DNA of 64,000 bases from positions 1 to 64,000 of the forward strand of contig NZ_JAKREU010000010.1 of assembly GCF_022664435.1 (NCBI RefSeq), read 5' to 3'. The notes beneath the pieces were generated by a model. It saw only the letters and a program-made list of their open reading frames with translations. It was not told the origin of the DNA and searched no databases. Below, piece by piece: positions 56,162-64,000 of this stretch. Position numbers and translations under genes: made by a program. This DNA comes from Sphingomonas panni. Lineage in GTDB: Bacteria > Pseudomonadota > Alphaproteobacteria > Sphingomonadales > Sphingomonadaceae. Each line of letters opens with the position of its first letter. Position 1 is the first letter of the stretch.

Positions 56162-57950
56162 TCGAACGCCCGGCGCTCGCCTGTGCGATGGCGGCCAGCA
56201 GCTGTTCGCTCGTGAACGGTTTGGTCAGTACCGGCACGCCGATCTGGCTGTCGCCGATTTCGGCAAAGCCGGTGATGAGCAGGACCGGCGTGTCGGGGCA
56301 ACAGGCCTTAACACGCGCGGCGACGTCGATCCCCGACAGTTCGGGCATGGCGTAATCGGTCAGTACCATGTCGAACCGTTCGCCCGCCTCCAGCACCGCC
56401 ACTGCACGGACCGCGGAGTCATGGACGGTAACGCGATGTCCGGCACCCTCCAACTGCGCGGCGACGACGGCCCGAACTTCGGCGTCATCCTCGACCAGCA
56501 TCAGCCGCAACGGCGTGGACTGGTCCGGCACGGTATGGTTAGCAGCAACCGGCGCCGCCTCGATCCGGGGCAGCCAGAGGTGAATGCTGGTCCCGCGTCC
56601 GACCTCGCTGTCGATCGTGACGTCGCCGCCCGCAGCGCGCGCCATGGCCCGCACCATCGGCAGCCCGAGGCCGGTGCCGACCCCTTGCGCCTTGGTCGTG
56701 AAGAATGGTTCGAACACCCGCTTGCGCACCGCGCTGTCCATGCCGCTCCCGGTATCGCTCACGGAAATCCGGACGAACGGGCCAGTCAGGTCGGGTACGA
56801 AGGCGGCGGCATCGTCGATATTCGCGGTGGCGATCCGCACCGTGCCGCTACCGTCCATCGCATCGCGCGCATTGATGGCAAGGTTGAGTATCGCCAGCTC
56901 GAACTGTCCGACGTCGGTCCGCACCGCCCAGGTGGGGTCGGCAAAATCATAGGCAACGCGAATACGCCCGGCCGCCGTCCGCACGATCAGTTCCTCGATC
57001 GCCCGGATGGTATCGTCGGGACTGAAGACTTCGGCGGCAAGGTCGCGCTGCCGGCTGAAGCTGAGCAAGCGGCGAGTGATCGCGCTGCCACGTCCGGCGG
57101 CCTCGCTTGCCGCGCCCAGATAACGCTGCAACCGGTCGCGGTCGTCGATCCGCCGTTCGGCCAGTTCGAGATTGCCGATGATCGCCGCCAGCAGATTGTT
57201 GAAATCATGCGCGATCCCGCCCGACAGCGTGCCCAGCGCCTCCAGCTTTTCCGACTGGTGGTGACGACGTTCGGCCACCCGGCGGGCGGTGTCGTCGCGT
57301 TCGATCTTCAGCAAATAGCGGCTAGGACCGATCGCGAAGGGGATGCGGCGGATATGGGTCCAGCTATCGCCCGAGGGCTGAACGAAATGGCGATCCTCGT
57401 CGTCGCTACGGTCCTGCGCGAGAATGGCGAGGTCGCGCGGATCGGCCGCGCCGGGGCGCGGGCCACCGCGCACGACCTGCCCCCGATCGTCGAGGATCGT
57501 CACGATATCGCCCGATCCATCCGCCAGTCCGCGAAACGCTGCGCGTTCGAATGCCAGCGCCTGTCGCAAGGCAAAACGGTCGGCGGCGGCGGCGATCATG
57601 GCGAGCAGCGCTTCCGCGTCCCATGGCTTGTTGGCATAGCCGCTGATCGCGCCATCGTTCAGCGCGGCCACGACCGCCGATAGATCGGCATAGCCCGTCA
57701 GCAGGATCGCTTCCGCTTCGGTATGGTTGCGCGCGCGGGCGAGGAACTGGCTGCCCGTCAGTTCGGGCATCCGCTGATCCGACACGATCACCGCGATGTC
57801 GGGATTGGCGCGTACCAGTTCCAGCGCATCGACCGGCGAGGCGGTCGACAGGATGCGATAGCGATCCTCCAGCAGATCACCGAGCGCGACCAGGATTTCG
57901 GGCTCGTCATCGACCAGCAGCAACAGGGGCAGGGGACCGGAGGTTTGCAT
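56136..57950 (-). CDS. hybrid histidine kinase, receiver-kinase-receiver
   Basis: 604 residues. N-terminal receiver with LLLVDDEPEIL and phospho-Asp58 in VIVSDQRMPEL, a PAS-like linker, then HisKA with GGIAHDFNNLLAAIIGNLEL, HATPase with FFTTKAQGVGTGLGLPMVRA and a second receiver with MVLTDYAMPEL. No membrane segment, so cytoplasmic. The ATG at 57950 shares one base with the TAA of the preceding kinase gene (TAATG), showing coupled translation. Longer frames upstream run through that kinase and are unlikely. Last gene of the chemosensory operon. Confidence 0.9.
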   Translation of the reverse strand: MQTSGPLPLLLLVDDEPEILVALGDLLEDRYRILSTASPVDALELVRANPDIAVIVSDQRMPELTGSQFLARARNHTEAEAILLTGYADLSAVVAALNDGAISGYANKPWDAEALLAMIAAAADRFALRQALAFERAAFRGLADGSGDIVTILDDRGQVVRGGPRPGAADPRDLAILAQDRSDDEDRHFVQPSGDSWTHIRRIPFAIGPSRYLLKIERDDTARRVAERRHHQSEKLEALGTLSGGIAHDFNNLLAAIIGNLELAERRIDDRDRLQRYLGAASEAAGRGSAITRRLLSFSRQRDLAAEVFSPDDTIRAIEELIVRTAAGRIRVAYDFADPTWAVRTDVGQFELAILNLAINARDAMDGSGTVRIATANIDDAAAFVPDLTGPFVRISVSDTGSGMDSAVRKRVFEPFFTTKAQGVGTGLGLPMVRAMARAAGGDVTIDSEVGRGTSIHLWLPRIEAAPVAANHTVPDQSTPLRLMLVEDDAEVRAVVAAQLEGAGHRVTVHDSAVRAVAVLEAGERFDMVLTDYAMPELSGIDVAARVKACCPDTPVLLITGFAEIGDSQIGVPVLTKPFTSEQLLAAIAQASAGRSTISDSVSG

Positions 57951-59602
57951 TACGGTCGTTCTGGTATCCTGATCGTGAAGCAAGCGCCACCCTGCCTGGC
58001 GGAGTCGATGGTGATCGTGCCGCCGTGCGACCGGACGACGCCATAGGCGATGGCAAGGCCGAGGCCGGTTCCTGCACCGACATCCTTCGTCGTAAAAAAG
58101 GGTTCGAAGATCCGCTCCCGCCGGTCCTCCGGGATGCCGGAGCCGTTGTCCTCGATCCGAATGAAGAACATGCCGTCCGCCGCGCCGGTCATCACGACGA
58201 TCCGGCCGTGCGCGGGATCGACGGCGTCGGCGGCGTTGGCGACGATGTTCATCACGACCTGATTGACCAGCGCCCCGGAGCATTCGAGGTTGCGTACCGG
58301 ACCATAGTCGCGAACCACGGTGACGCTGCCCAGTCGCGGCGCGAGCAGCGTCAGCACGGCGTCGATCGCGTCCGGAATATCGATCAGCGAGACTTCGCCA
58401 TCGTCCAGTCGGGAAAAGCGACGCAGCTTCACGACCAGTTCCTGAATCCGGGTCAGCCCGGACCGGATCGACTGCAACCGATCCGCCGCTTTGGTGAGCA
58501 ATGCGGCGCGGGTCACTTCGTCGGCGCTGGCGGCATTGGCGACGGCACGCTCGACGGTGGCCTGATGCGCGAGGATGAACGCCAGCGGGTTGTTGATCTC
58601 GTGCGCGATGCCGGCGACCAGCTCGCCGAGTGACGCCATCTTGGCCGACTGGACCAATTGCGCCTGCGTTTCGCGCAGCAATGCGTTGGCCCCGGCCAGT
58701 TCGGCATTGGCGCGGGCGAGGCGTTCAGCGGAATCCGCCTCTGCACGCGCCTGTGCCAGAGCGATCGCCTGAGCCTGTTCGCGCGCGATGCCGGCGGCTT
58801 CCTCGTCGCGGGCGAGCTTGCGCCGGACGATGGCGCGAATGCGGACCAGCAGCATGTCGCTGTCGCGACCGCGCGACACCACATCGTCCGCACCCGCCGC
58901 CAGTCCGGCAAGTATGGTCGCCGGGTCGGCATCGTCGGTCAGGGCGACCAGCGCGATGCCGCTCGCCCGTTCGGTCCGACGGGCATCGAGCATCGCGGAA
59001 AGTGCGAAAGGAGCGTCATTGCGCGGTTGTACGACGAGGATGCCGTCGGCGCTCTCCGTATCGATCGCTGCAAGGGCATCGTCGACACCCGCGACGTGAA
59101 CGACGTGATAACCCTCCGCCACCAATTGGGTTACCATATGATCCGATGATTCGGCTGGCGGCGCGAGCAGCAGGAGGCGGGCCTGTCGCAACGACGCAGC
59201 GGGACCATCGCCCGTCGGCCTTGCGCGGACCTGTCGCAGCAGCGCCCGCACCCGGGACACGATAAGCTCGCCACCGCCGCTCTTGGGCACATAGGCGTTG
59301 GCGCCGCTGTCGAGGCCCTGCCGTTCGACGTCCGACGCATCGTCGCCGGTCAGCATCAGGATGGGGAGGGTCCGGGTGGCGTTGGTCTGGCGCACGATCC
59401 GCACCAGTTCGTCGCCATTCATGCCGGGCAGACGGTAATCCACGACCAGCAGGTCGGGCCGGCTGTGATTGAGCGCTTCGAGCGCGCTTTCCGCATCGCG
59501 CGTCCGGTCGATCCGAAACCCGGCGCGCTCGAACATCCGCCGCAGCTGCAGCGCTTGCGTATCCGAATCCTCGATCAGCAGGATCGCGGCATCCTCGCTC
59601 AC
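57950..59602 (-). CDS. cytoplasmic kinase with two receivers
   Basis: 550 residues. First receiver: [12 protein letters not shown] with phospho-Asp55 in [13 protein letters not shown]. Second receiver-like segment (about 140-260) lacks the acceptor, VVQPRND instead of a typical Asp. A coiled coil (about 280-320, Ala/Glu/Gln-rich) leads to HisKA with [18 protein letters not shown] and HATPase with [23 protein letters not shown] start overlaps the cheB stop (GTGA). It may take phosphate from CheA or pass it to the next kinase. Confidence 0.9.
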   Translation of the reverse strand: MSEDAAILLIEDSDTQALQLRRMFERAGFRIDRTRDAESALEALNHSRPDLLVVDYRLPGMNGDELVRIVRQTNATRTLPILMLTGDDASDVERQGLDSGANAYVPKSGGGELIVSRVRALLRQVRARPTGDGPAASLRQARLLLLAPPAESSDHMVTQLVAEGYHVVHVAGVDDALAAIDTESADGILVVQPRNDAPFALSAMLDARRTERASGIALVALTDDADPATILAGLAAGADDVVSRGRDSDMLLVRIRAIVRRKLARDEEAAGIAREQAQAIALAQARAEADSAERLARANAELAGANALLRETQAQLVQSAKMASLGELVAGIAHEINNPLAFILAHQATVERAVANAASADEVTRAALLTKAADRLQSIRSGLTRIQELVVKLRRFSRLDDGEVSLIDIPDAIDAVLTLLAPRLGSVTVVRDYGPVRNLECSGALVNQVVMNIVANAADAVDPAHGRIVVMTGAADGMFFIRIEDNGSGIPEDRRERIFEPFFTTKDVGAGTGLGLAIAYGVVRSHGGTITIDSARQGGACFTIRIPERP

Positions 59603-60639
59603 CGCGCGCGGTCCACGATGCGCTTCACATGCGGGGCGATCAGGTCGAGCGGTAGCGACAGCGCGCCTGCCCGGTGTGCGGCGGCAGGCATTCCATAGAC
59701 GATCGACGTGCTGGCGTCCTCCGCCACCGCCTGGCCACCGGCGGCCAGCAGCGCCTGTACGCCGGGCGCGCCGTCCTCGCCCATGCCGGTCAGCACCACG
59801 GCCAATGCAGCGCCGTCGAGTGCGGTCGCGGCACTTTCGATCAGGCGCGTGGCCGACGGGCGTTGTCCGTTGACCGGGCCATCGGTCGCAACCCGCATCG
59901 TGCCCCCGCGCGTAAGCATCAGATGCGCGTCGCCTGGCGCCACATACACCGTCCCGGCGCGCGGCAACTCGCCGTTTCGGGCCAGTTCGACCTGCTGCGG
60001 TACGACGCTGTCGAGCCAGCTGGCGAAGCCGGCCATGAAGCTCGCGCCCATATGCTGCACCAGTAGGACGGGCAGCGGCAGGTCGGCGGGAAGCGCGCCC
60101 AGCAGGCGGGCGAGCGCCGGTGGCCCGCCGGTCGATGCGGCCAGCAGCAGAACCGACGGGGGACGGACGCGTGGCGGAATCGCGGGGACACTCCGTGCCG
60201 CGGGCATCCGCCGCCGGACCACGGCAACCTCGCTCATGATCGCGAGCTGGGTGCGGATTTCGTGCGCGACCTGCGCATAGGCGGCATCGCCCAGCCCGAC
60301 CGGCTTTTCGACGACCGACAATGCCCCGGCGCGCAGCGCATCCATGCTGTTACCCATCGCGCCGCCGTCCATGCTGGCTGAGATCACCACGATCGGGGTC
60401 GGTTGACTGGCCATGATCCGGCGCGTCGCTTCCAACCCGTCGATACCGGGCAGGCGGATGTCCATCGAGATGACGTCGGGCCTGAGTGCAGGAAGCGCCG
60501 CGATTGCTTCCTCCGCGGTCGCAAAGCTGGCGGCGACGGTCAGGCGCGGGTCGCTGCCGACGATATGGGTCAGCAAGGTGCGCACCACCGTCGAATCCTC
60601 GACGATCATCACGCGGGCAGGGGCGTTGCGGGTCGTCAT
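59599..60639 (-). CDS. cheB: chemotaxis methylesterase CheB
   Basis: 346 residues. Receiver with MIVEDSTVVRTLL and phospho-Asp60 (VISMDIRLPG), and a C-terminal methylesterase with LLLAASTGGPPALARLL (catalytic Ser), LLVQHMGASFMAGFA (His) and VLTGMGEDGAPGV (Asp). It removes methyl groups from chemoreceptors. It begins 4 bp after cheA and overlaps the next gene. Confidence 0.94.
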   Translation of the reverse strand: MTTRNAPARVMIVEDSTVVRTLLTHIVGSDPRLTVAASFATAEEAIAALPALRPDVISMDIRLPGIDGLEATRRIMASQPTPIVVISASMDGGAMGNSMDALRAGALSVVEKPVGLGDAAYAQVAHEIRTQLAIMSEVAVVRRRMPAARSVPAIPPRVRPPSVLLLAASTGGPPALARLLGALPADLPLPVLLVQHMGASFMAGFASWLDSVVPQQVELARNGELPRAGTVYVAPGDAHLMLTRGGTMRVATDGPVNGQRPSATRLIESAATALDGAALAVVLTGMGEDGAPGVQALLAAGGQAVAEDASTSIVYGMPAAAHRAGALSLPLDLIAPHVKRIVDRAR

Positions 60640-60643
60640 CAGG

Positions 60644-62647
60644 TCAGATCAGCTGCTGAACGACGCCGATCAATTTGCCCTGATCGAAATCCTGCTTGGT
60701 GACATAGGCATCCGCGCCGAGGCTGAGACCGCGTTCGATATCGTCGGGGCTGTTGCGCGATGTCATCATGATGACCGGTAAAGTTTTCAGTGCCGGATCG
60801 TTCCGTATCGCCGCCAGCAAAGCGAATCCATCCATCCGCGGCATCTCGACATCCGCGACTACCAGGTCGATTGCATCGAGCCCCGAGCGCAGCCGTTCCA
60901 GACCCGCCAGCCCGTCGACCTCGACCAGCACGCGGTAGCCCTGCGCCTCTAGGATGCTGCGTTCCAGCGTCCGGGTGGTGATCGAATCATCGACGACCAG
61001 GATCGTCCGGGTCCGGGTTTCCGGCGTCGGTGCGGTGAAGGCGGTGGCGATGCGGCCCGCCGCACGGTCGCGGACCAGCTGGACGGGATCGAGGACCAGC
61101 ACGACCTCTCCGTTCAGCAGTACGGTGCCCAGAACGAGCGGCAGGTCGGCGGCGATGGCCGCGGCGTCGCCGACCAGCAGCGCGCGAACGTCGCTGAGCG
61201 CGTCGACGACCAGTACGCGGCGAACGCCCTCGGCCTCCAGCACGACCGCCCGCAATGTCGCGCCTGCATCGGCCTGCGCCATGCCCAATGCATCGCCGAG
61301 CCGCGACACGGGCAGCGGTTCGCCGTCGACCGGCAGCATCGTCTCTCCGCCACTGGGGGACAGTGCGGCCGGATCGATCCGCAGCACCTGTCGCACCGCA
61401 TCGGCCGGCAGGGCGCAAACCATGTCCCCGACCTCGACCAGCAGCAGGGTGCGACGGGTGAGGGCGACGGGAACCGCGATGGTCAGGACCGTACCGCCGC
61501 CCGATCCCGGCGCAATGCTGGCCGATCCGTGCAGCCGGCGCGAGACCTCCGCCACGACCGACAGACCGATGCCGCGCCCGGCGACTTCGTCGAGGCGCTC
61601 GGCGGTCGACAGGCCCTGTTCGAACAGCAACGCGTGCAGTGCCGGCCCACGCGGCGATGGCGCATCGGCGGGGATGAGTCCGACGGCACGGGCACGGGTA
61701 ACGATCGCGTGGTCATCCAGCCCCGCGCCGTCGTCGCGGATGGTGATGAGCAGCCGACCGCGATCGATCCGGGTGTCGATGGTGATCGTACCGGCGTCGT
61801 CCTTGCCCGCGCTCCGGCGGCGTTCGGGTGTCTCGATACCGTGGCGCACCGCATTGCGCAGGACGTGGAGGAGTGGATCGCGCAGGGCGTTCAGCACGCG
61901 CCGATCCGCCTCGCCATCGGTTTCGTTGGTCCGCAGCCGGGCGATCTTGCCCTCGGCCGCCGCCAGATCGCGAACGGAGCGCTCATAGCCATCGAACAGC
62001 GTCGCTACCGGTTGCAGCAGCAGCCGTTCGCCATCGCGCTCCAGTTCGGCGCTCGACCGGTCGAGCGCATCGCGCAGGCGACCATGCAGGCCCCGAATGC
62101 GATCCAGTTCGTTCATCGCCTGTCGCAGCCGTCGGGCCGCCTCGCTGTCCTCGGCCCCCGACAGCAGCGGGGACAGTGCAGCCAGATCCTCCGACAGAGC
62201 GGAAAGGCGGTCGGCGACCATCCCCTGTTCTGCGACCTGGGTGGCCAGAACATGCAGCGACCGACCGAGATTTTCGACCCGATGGCCCGAAACGGCAACC
62301 CGCCGTTCCGGCTCGGCCTCTTGTGGGGCGTTCGGCGTGTCGGGCGATGCCCCATCCTCGATCGCATCCGCCAGCCGCCGCAGTTCCGCGATCGCTCCCG
62401 CGTCCAGCGCCCGCTCACCGCGTTCGATGGCGAGGATCAGCGCCTCGGCTTCATGTGCCGCCGCTTCGCTTTCAGGCAACTCGACCGCGCGCGCCGCGCC
62501 TTTGAGGCTGTGCGCCCGGCGGCTGAATTCGCGCAGGTCGACGCTGCGCCCGGCATCCGCATCGGCCAGTGCGGCACGGATACCGGCCATATGCTCGGCA
62601 AGTTCCTCCGCGAATGCCGCCAGCAATTCGGCCTGAAGCTCGTCCAC
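60644..62647 (-). CDS. cheA: CheA-type hybrid histidine kinase with receiver
   Basis: 667 residues. A single Hpt domain carries phospho-His46 in RRAHSLKGAARAVELPESE. After a reduced dimerisation region come HATPase motifs (LLHVLRNAVRHGIETPE, DDGAGLD, GRGIGLSVV), a CheW-like domain and a C-terminal receiver with VADVEMPRMDG and VDDSITTRTLE. This Hpt-ATPase-CheW-receiver build is that of non-flagellar or alternative chemosensory systems such as WspE. The GTG at 62647 is used. It begins 16 bp after the MCP gene. Confidence 0.92.
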   Translation of the reverse strand: MDELQAELLAAFAEELAEHMAGIRAALADADAGRSVDLREFSRRAHSLKGAARAVELPESEAAAHEAEALILAIERGERALDAGAIAELRRLADAIEDGASPDTPNAPQEAEPERRVAVSGHRVENLGRSLHVLATQVAEQGMVADRLSALSEDLAALSPLLSGAEDSEAARRLRQAMNELDRIRGLHGRLRDALDRSSAELERDGERLLLQPVATLFDGYERSVRDLAAAEGKIARLRTNETDGEADRRVLNALRDPLLHVLRNAVRHGIETPERRRSAGKDDAGTITIDTRIDRGRLLITIRDDGAGLDDHAIVTRARAVGLIPADAPSPRGPALHALLFEQGLSTAERLDEVAGRGIGLSVVAEVSRRLHGSASIAPGSGGGTVLTIAVPVALTRRTLLLVEVGDMVCALPADAVRQVLRIDPAALSPSGGETMLPVDGEPLPVSRLGDALGMAQADAGATLRAVVLEAEGVRRVLVVDALSDVRALLVGDAAAIAADLPLVLGTVLLNGEVVLVLDPVQLVRDRAAGRIATAFTAPTPETRTRTILVVDDSITTRTLERSILEAQGYRVLVEVDGLAGLERLRSGLDAIDLVVADVEMPRMDGFALLAAIRNDPALKTLPVIMMTSRNSPDDIERGLSLGADAYVTKQDFDQGKLIGVVQQLI

Positions 62648-62663
62648 GCGCGCGTCCGTCCCG

Positions 62664-64000
62664 TTACAGGCGGTAGCGTTCGGTCAGGCCGACCAGCTTG
62701 CGCGACAATTCGCCCAGATCGCCGGCCGCTTGGTCGAGCTGCCGGGTCGAAGCGGCAGTCTGCTGCGACGCTTCCCGGATATTCTGCAGGGCGATGGTGA
62801 CCTGCTCGATGCCGATCTGTTGCTGGTTGGTCGATGCCACGATCTGCTGGAACGTCTGCACATTTTCCTGCACGCGGGTCGCCAGTTCCTCGATCGCGGC
62901 ATGTCCCGCGTCGGTACGCTCCTTGCCCGACGCGACGCGCTTGACCGCTTCCTCGGTCAGCATCACCGACGAATTGATCCCGCGCTGGATATCCCCCAGG
63001 ATCGAGCGGACGTTGCGGGTCGCCCCCTTCGCCTGATCGGCCAGTTGCTTCATCTCCGATGCGACGATCGCGAAGCTGCGACCCTGTTCGCCCGCCGCTG
63101 CCGCCTCGATCGAGGCGTTGAGCGCGAGGAGGTGCGAGCGTTCGGATACGTCGTTGACCGTCGCGATGATGTCGCCGATCGCCTGCGTCTTTTCCGATAG
63201 CGCGACGATGTTGGTCGCGACCGCTTCGGCCTGTTCGCGGATCGCGTCCATCGCGCGGGCGGTGTCGGTGACGGCGTTCAGGCCGGCATCGCTGACCTGC
63301 GCCGTCGCCTGCGCCTGCGCGATCACTTCCTGCGCACGGCGGGTGATCTGTGCGCCGCTATGCGTGATTTCGTCGACGGTCGCCGCGGTTTCCTGCACGG
63401 CGGCGAGCTGTTCCTCGACCGATGCGGCCTGTTCCTGCGTCGACGCACGGATCTCGGTGGTGGCGGCGTTCAGATCATTGGTCGCGGCGCGGTTCTGCGT
63501 GGCGATGGTTCGCAGGCCGCCGACCATGTCGTTCAGCGTCCGGCCGAGCTGCCCCAGCTCGTCCTTGCCGGTCGCGTCGGTCGTCGTCGACAGGTCGCCT
63601 TCGCCGATGCGACCGACGAACGACATGAACGAATCGAGCGGCCCGACGATCGAACGGCGGGTCGTGACCGCGACCGCGACGGCGACGATGATCGCGACGA
63701 TCAGCCCGAGGACGATCGAAATGCGGCTGGCATTATACACGTCCTGCGTCGCGTCGCGCCCGCGTTCGATTGCTACGTTGAGCGTCTCGCGCGCCTGTCC
63801 GATCCGGGCGACGGTGGCGGCATGATCGCGCACGATGTCGGCTTCGATCGCCAGCACGCCGGCACGATCGCCCGCACTGATCGCAGCCAGCTGCGTTTCG
63901 ACGTCGCTGCGCGTCTGCTTGAGTGCCTGATCGCCCGCTGCCAGCTGACGCGCCATCGCCGCCCACAGGTCGGACCGGGCACCGGTGACCGAATTGTCGC
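62664..64000 (-). CDS. methyl-accepting chemotaxis protein, 5' end outside window
   Basis: The frame is open to the window edge, with residues NSVTGARSDLWAA before the Met at 63956, so the true start lies beyond 64000. Seen: an N-terminal periplasmic or extracytoplasmic helical part (DNSVTGARSDLW onwards), one membrane helix (ISIVLGLIVAIIVAVAVAV), a HAMP domain (RRSIVGPLDSFMSFVGRIGE) and the signalling coiled coil. Its tip reads LLALNASIEAAAAGEQGRSF followed by AIVASEMKQLADQAKG. It should feed CheA, encoded 16 bp downstream. No CheR-binding pentapeptide is evident at the C-terminus. Confidence 0.92.
   Translation of the reverse strand, partial: DNSVTGARSDLWAAMARQLAAGDQALKQTRSDVETQLAAISAGDRAGVLAIEADIVRDHAATVARIGQARETLNVAIERGRDATQDVYNASRISIVLGLIVAIIVAVAVAVTTRRSIVGPLDSFMSFVGRIGEGDLSTTTDATGKDELGQLGRTLNDMVGGLRTIATQNRAATNDLNAATTEIRASTQEQAASVEEQLAAVQETAATVDEITHSGAQITRRAQEVIAQAQATAQVSDAGLNAVTDTARAMDAIREQAEAVATNIVALSEKTQAIGDIIATVNDVSERSHLLALNASIEAAAAGEQGRSFAIVASEMKQLADQAKGATRNVRSILGDIQRGINSSVMLTEEAVKRVASGKERTDAGHAAIEELATRVQENVQTFQQIVASTNQQQIGIEQVTIALQNIREASQQTAASTRQLDQAAGDLGELSRKLVGLTERYRL

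Noticed and set aside
56162-58283. Longer 715-codon version of the second hybrid kinase
   Set aside because: The extra N-terminus is an out-of-frame reading of the preceding kinase; the ATG at 57950 opens directly onto a receiver domain.
1-64000. tRNA, rRNA genes or a CRISPR array
   Set aside because: No cloverleaf, rRNA segment or regularly spaced repeat was seen in any intergenic gap by eye.

Overview
The window reads as chromosomal DNA of a high-GC alphaproteobacterium, most likely a sphingomonad (Sphingomonas or a close relative). The pointers are a Caulobacter/sphingomonad-style oxidative xylose cluster, a TonB receptor - flavin halogenase - amylase operon, dense high-GC genes with frequent ATGA/TAATG overlaps, and short extragenic palindromes of the kind common in this group. 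The genus is inference; no rRNA or tRNA gene was seen.

Layout. 1-1950: insertion-sequence graveyard, with the 3' end of one IS5-type transposase and a second one broken by stops and frameshifts. 1958-11807: xylan/xylose block, with a secreted GH3 glycosidase, a divergent LacI-type regulator, a sugar porter, and xylD-xylX-xylB-xylC of the oxidative (Weimberg) route. 11877-24553: maltodextrin block, with a LacI regulator and, divergently, TonB receptor, tryptophan-halogenase-like enzyme, two GH13 enzymes, GH97 and an SLC45-like transporter. 24540-33728: converging glycogen operon glgP-glgB-glgC-glgA-glgX. The same palindromic octamer core lies before the maltodextrin operon and before glgP. 33926-40333: housekeeping genes (FAH-family enzyme, trmL, yciB, ftsY, mtaB, a DUF924 protein) and a GGDEF/EAL protein. 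40577-46323: ffh-rpsP-rimM ... trmD-rplS, an old translation operon here split by three opposite-strand genes, one a BLUF blue-light sensor. 46344-50750: a FosA-like gene, a bacteriophytochrome kinase and a LOV kinase. 50853-56161: MpaB-like oxygenase, NAD synthetase, two L,D-transpeptidases and a lipoprotein. 56136-64000: minus-strand chemosensory operon MCP-cheA-cheB followed by two hybrid kinases; the MCP runs off the window.

How it fits together. Xylosides are probably cut by the GH3 enzyme, imported by the porter, and oxidised to 2-oxoglutarate semialdehyde; the last dehydrogenase (xylA) is not in the window. Maltodextrins are bound by the TonB receptor, trimmed in the periplasm by GH13 and GH97, imported by the SLC45-like transporter and finished in the cytoplasm by the second GH13. 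Surplus glucose can enter glycogen via GlgC/A/B and leave via GlgP/X. Two pairs of inverted GC-rich repeats sit inside these operons and donate the ribosome binding sites of the next gene. Three flavin or bilin photoreceptors lie within 7.6 kb, close to a chemosensory operon, suggesting a light- and nutrient-sensing region.
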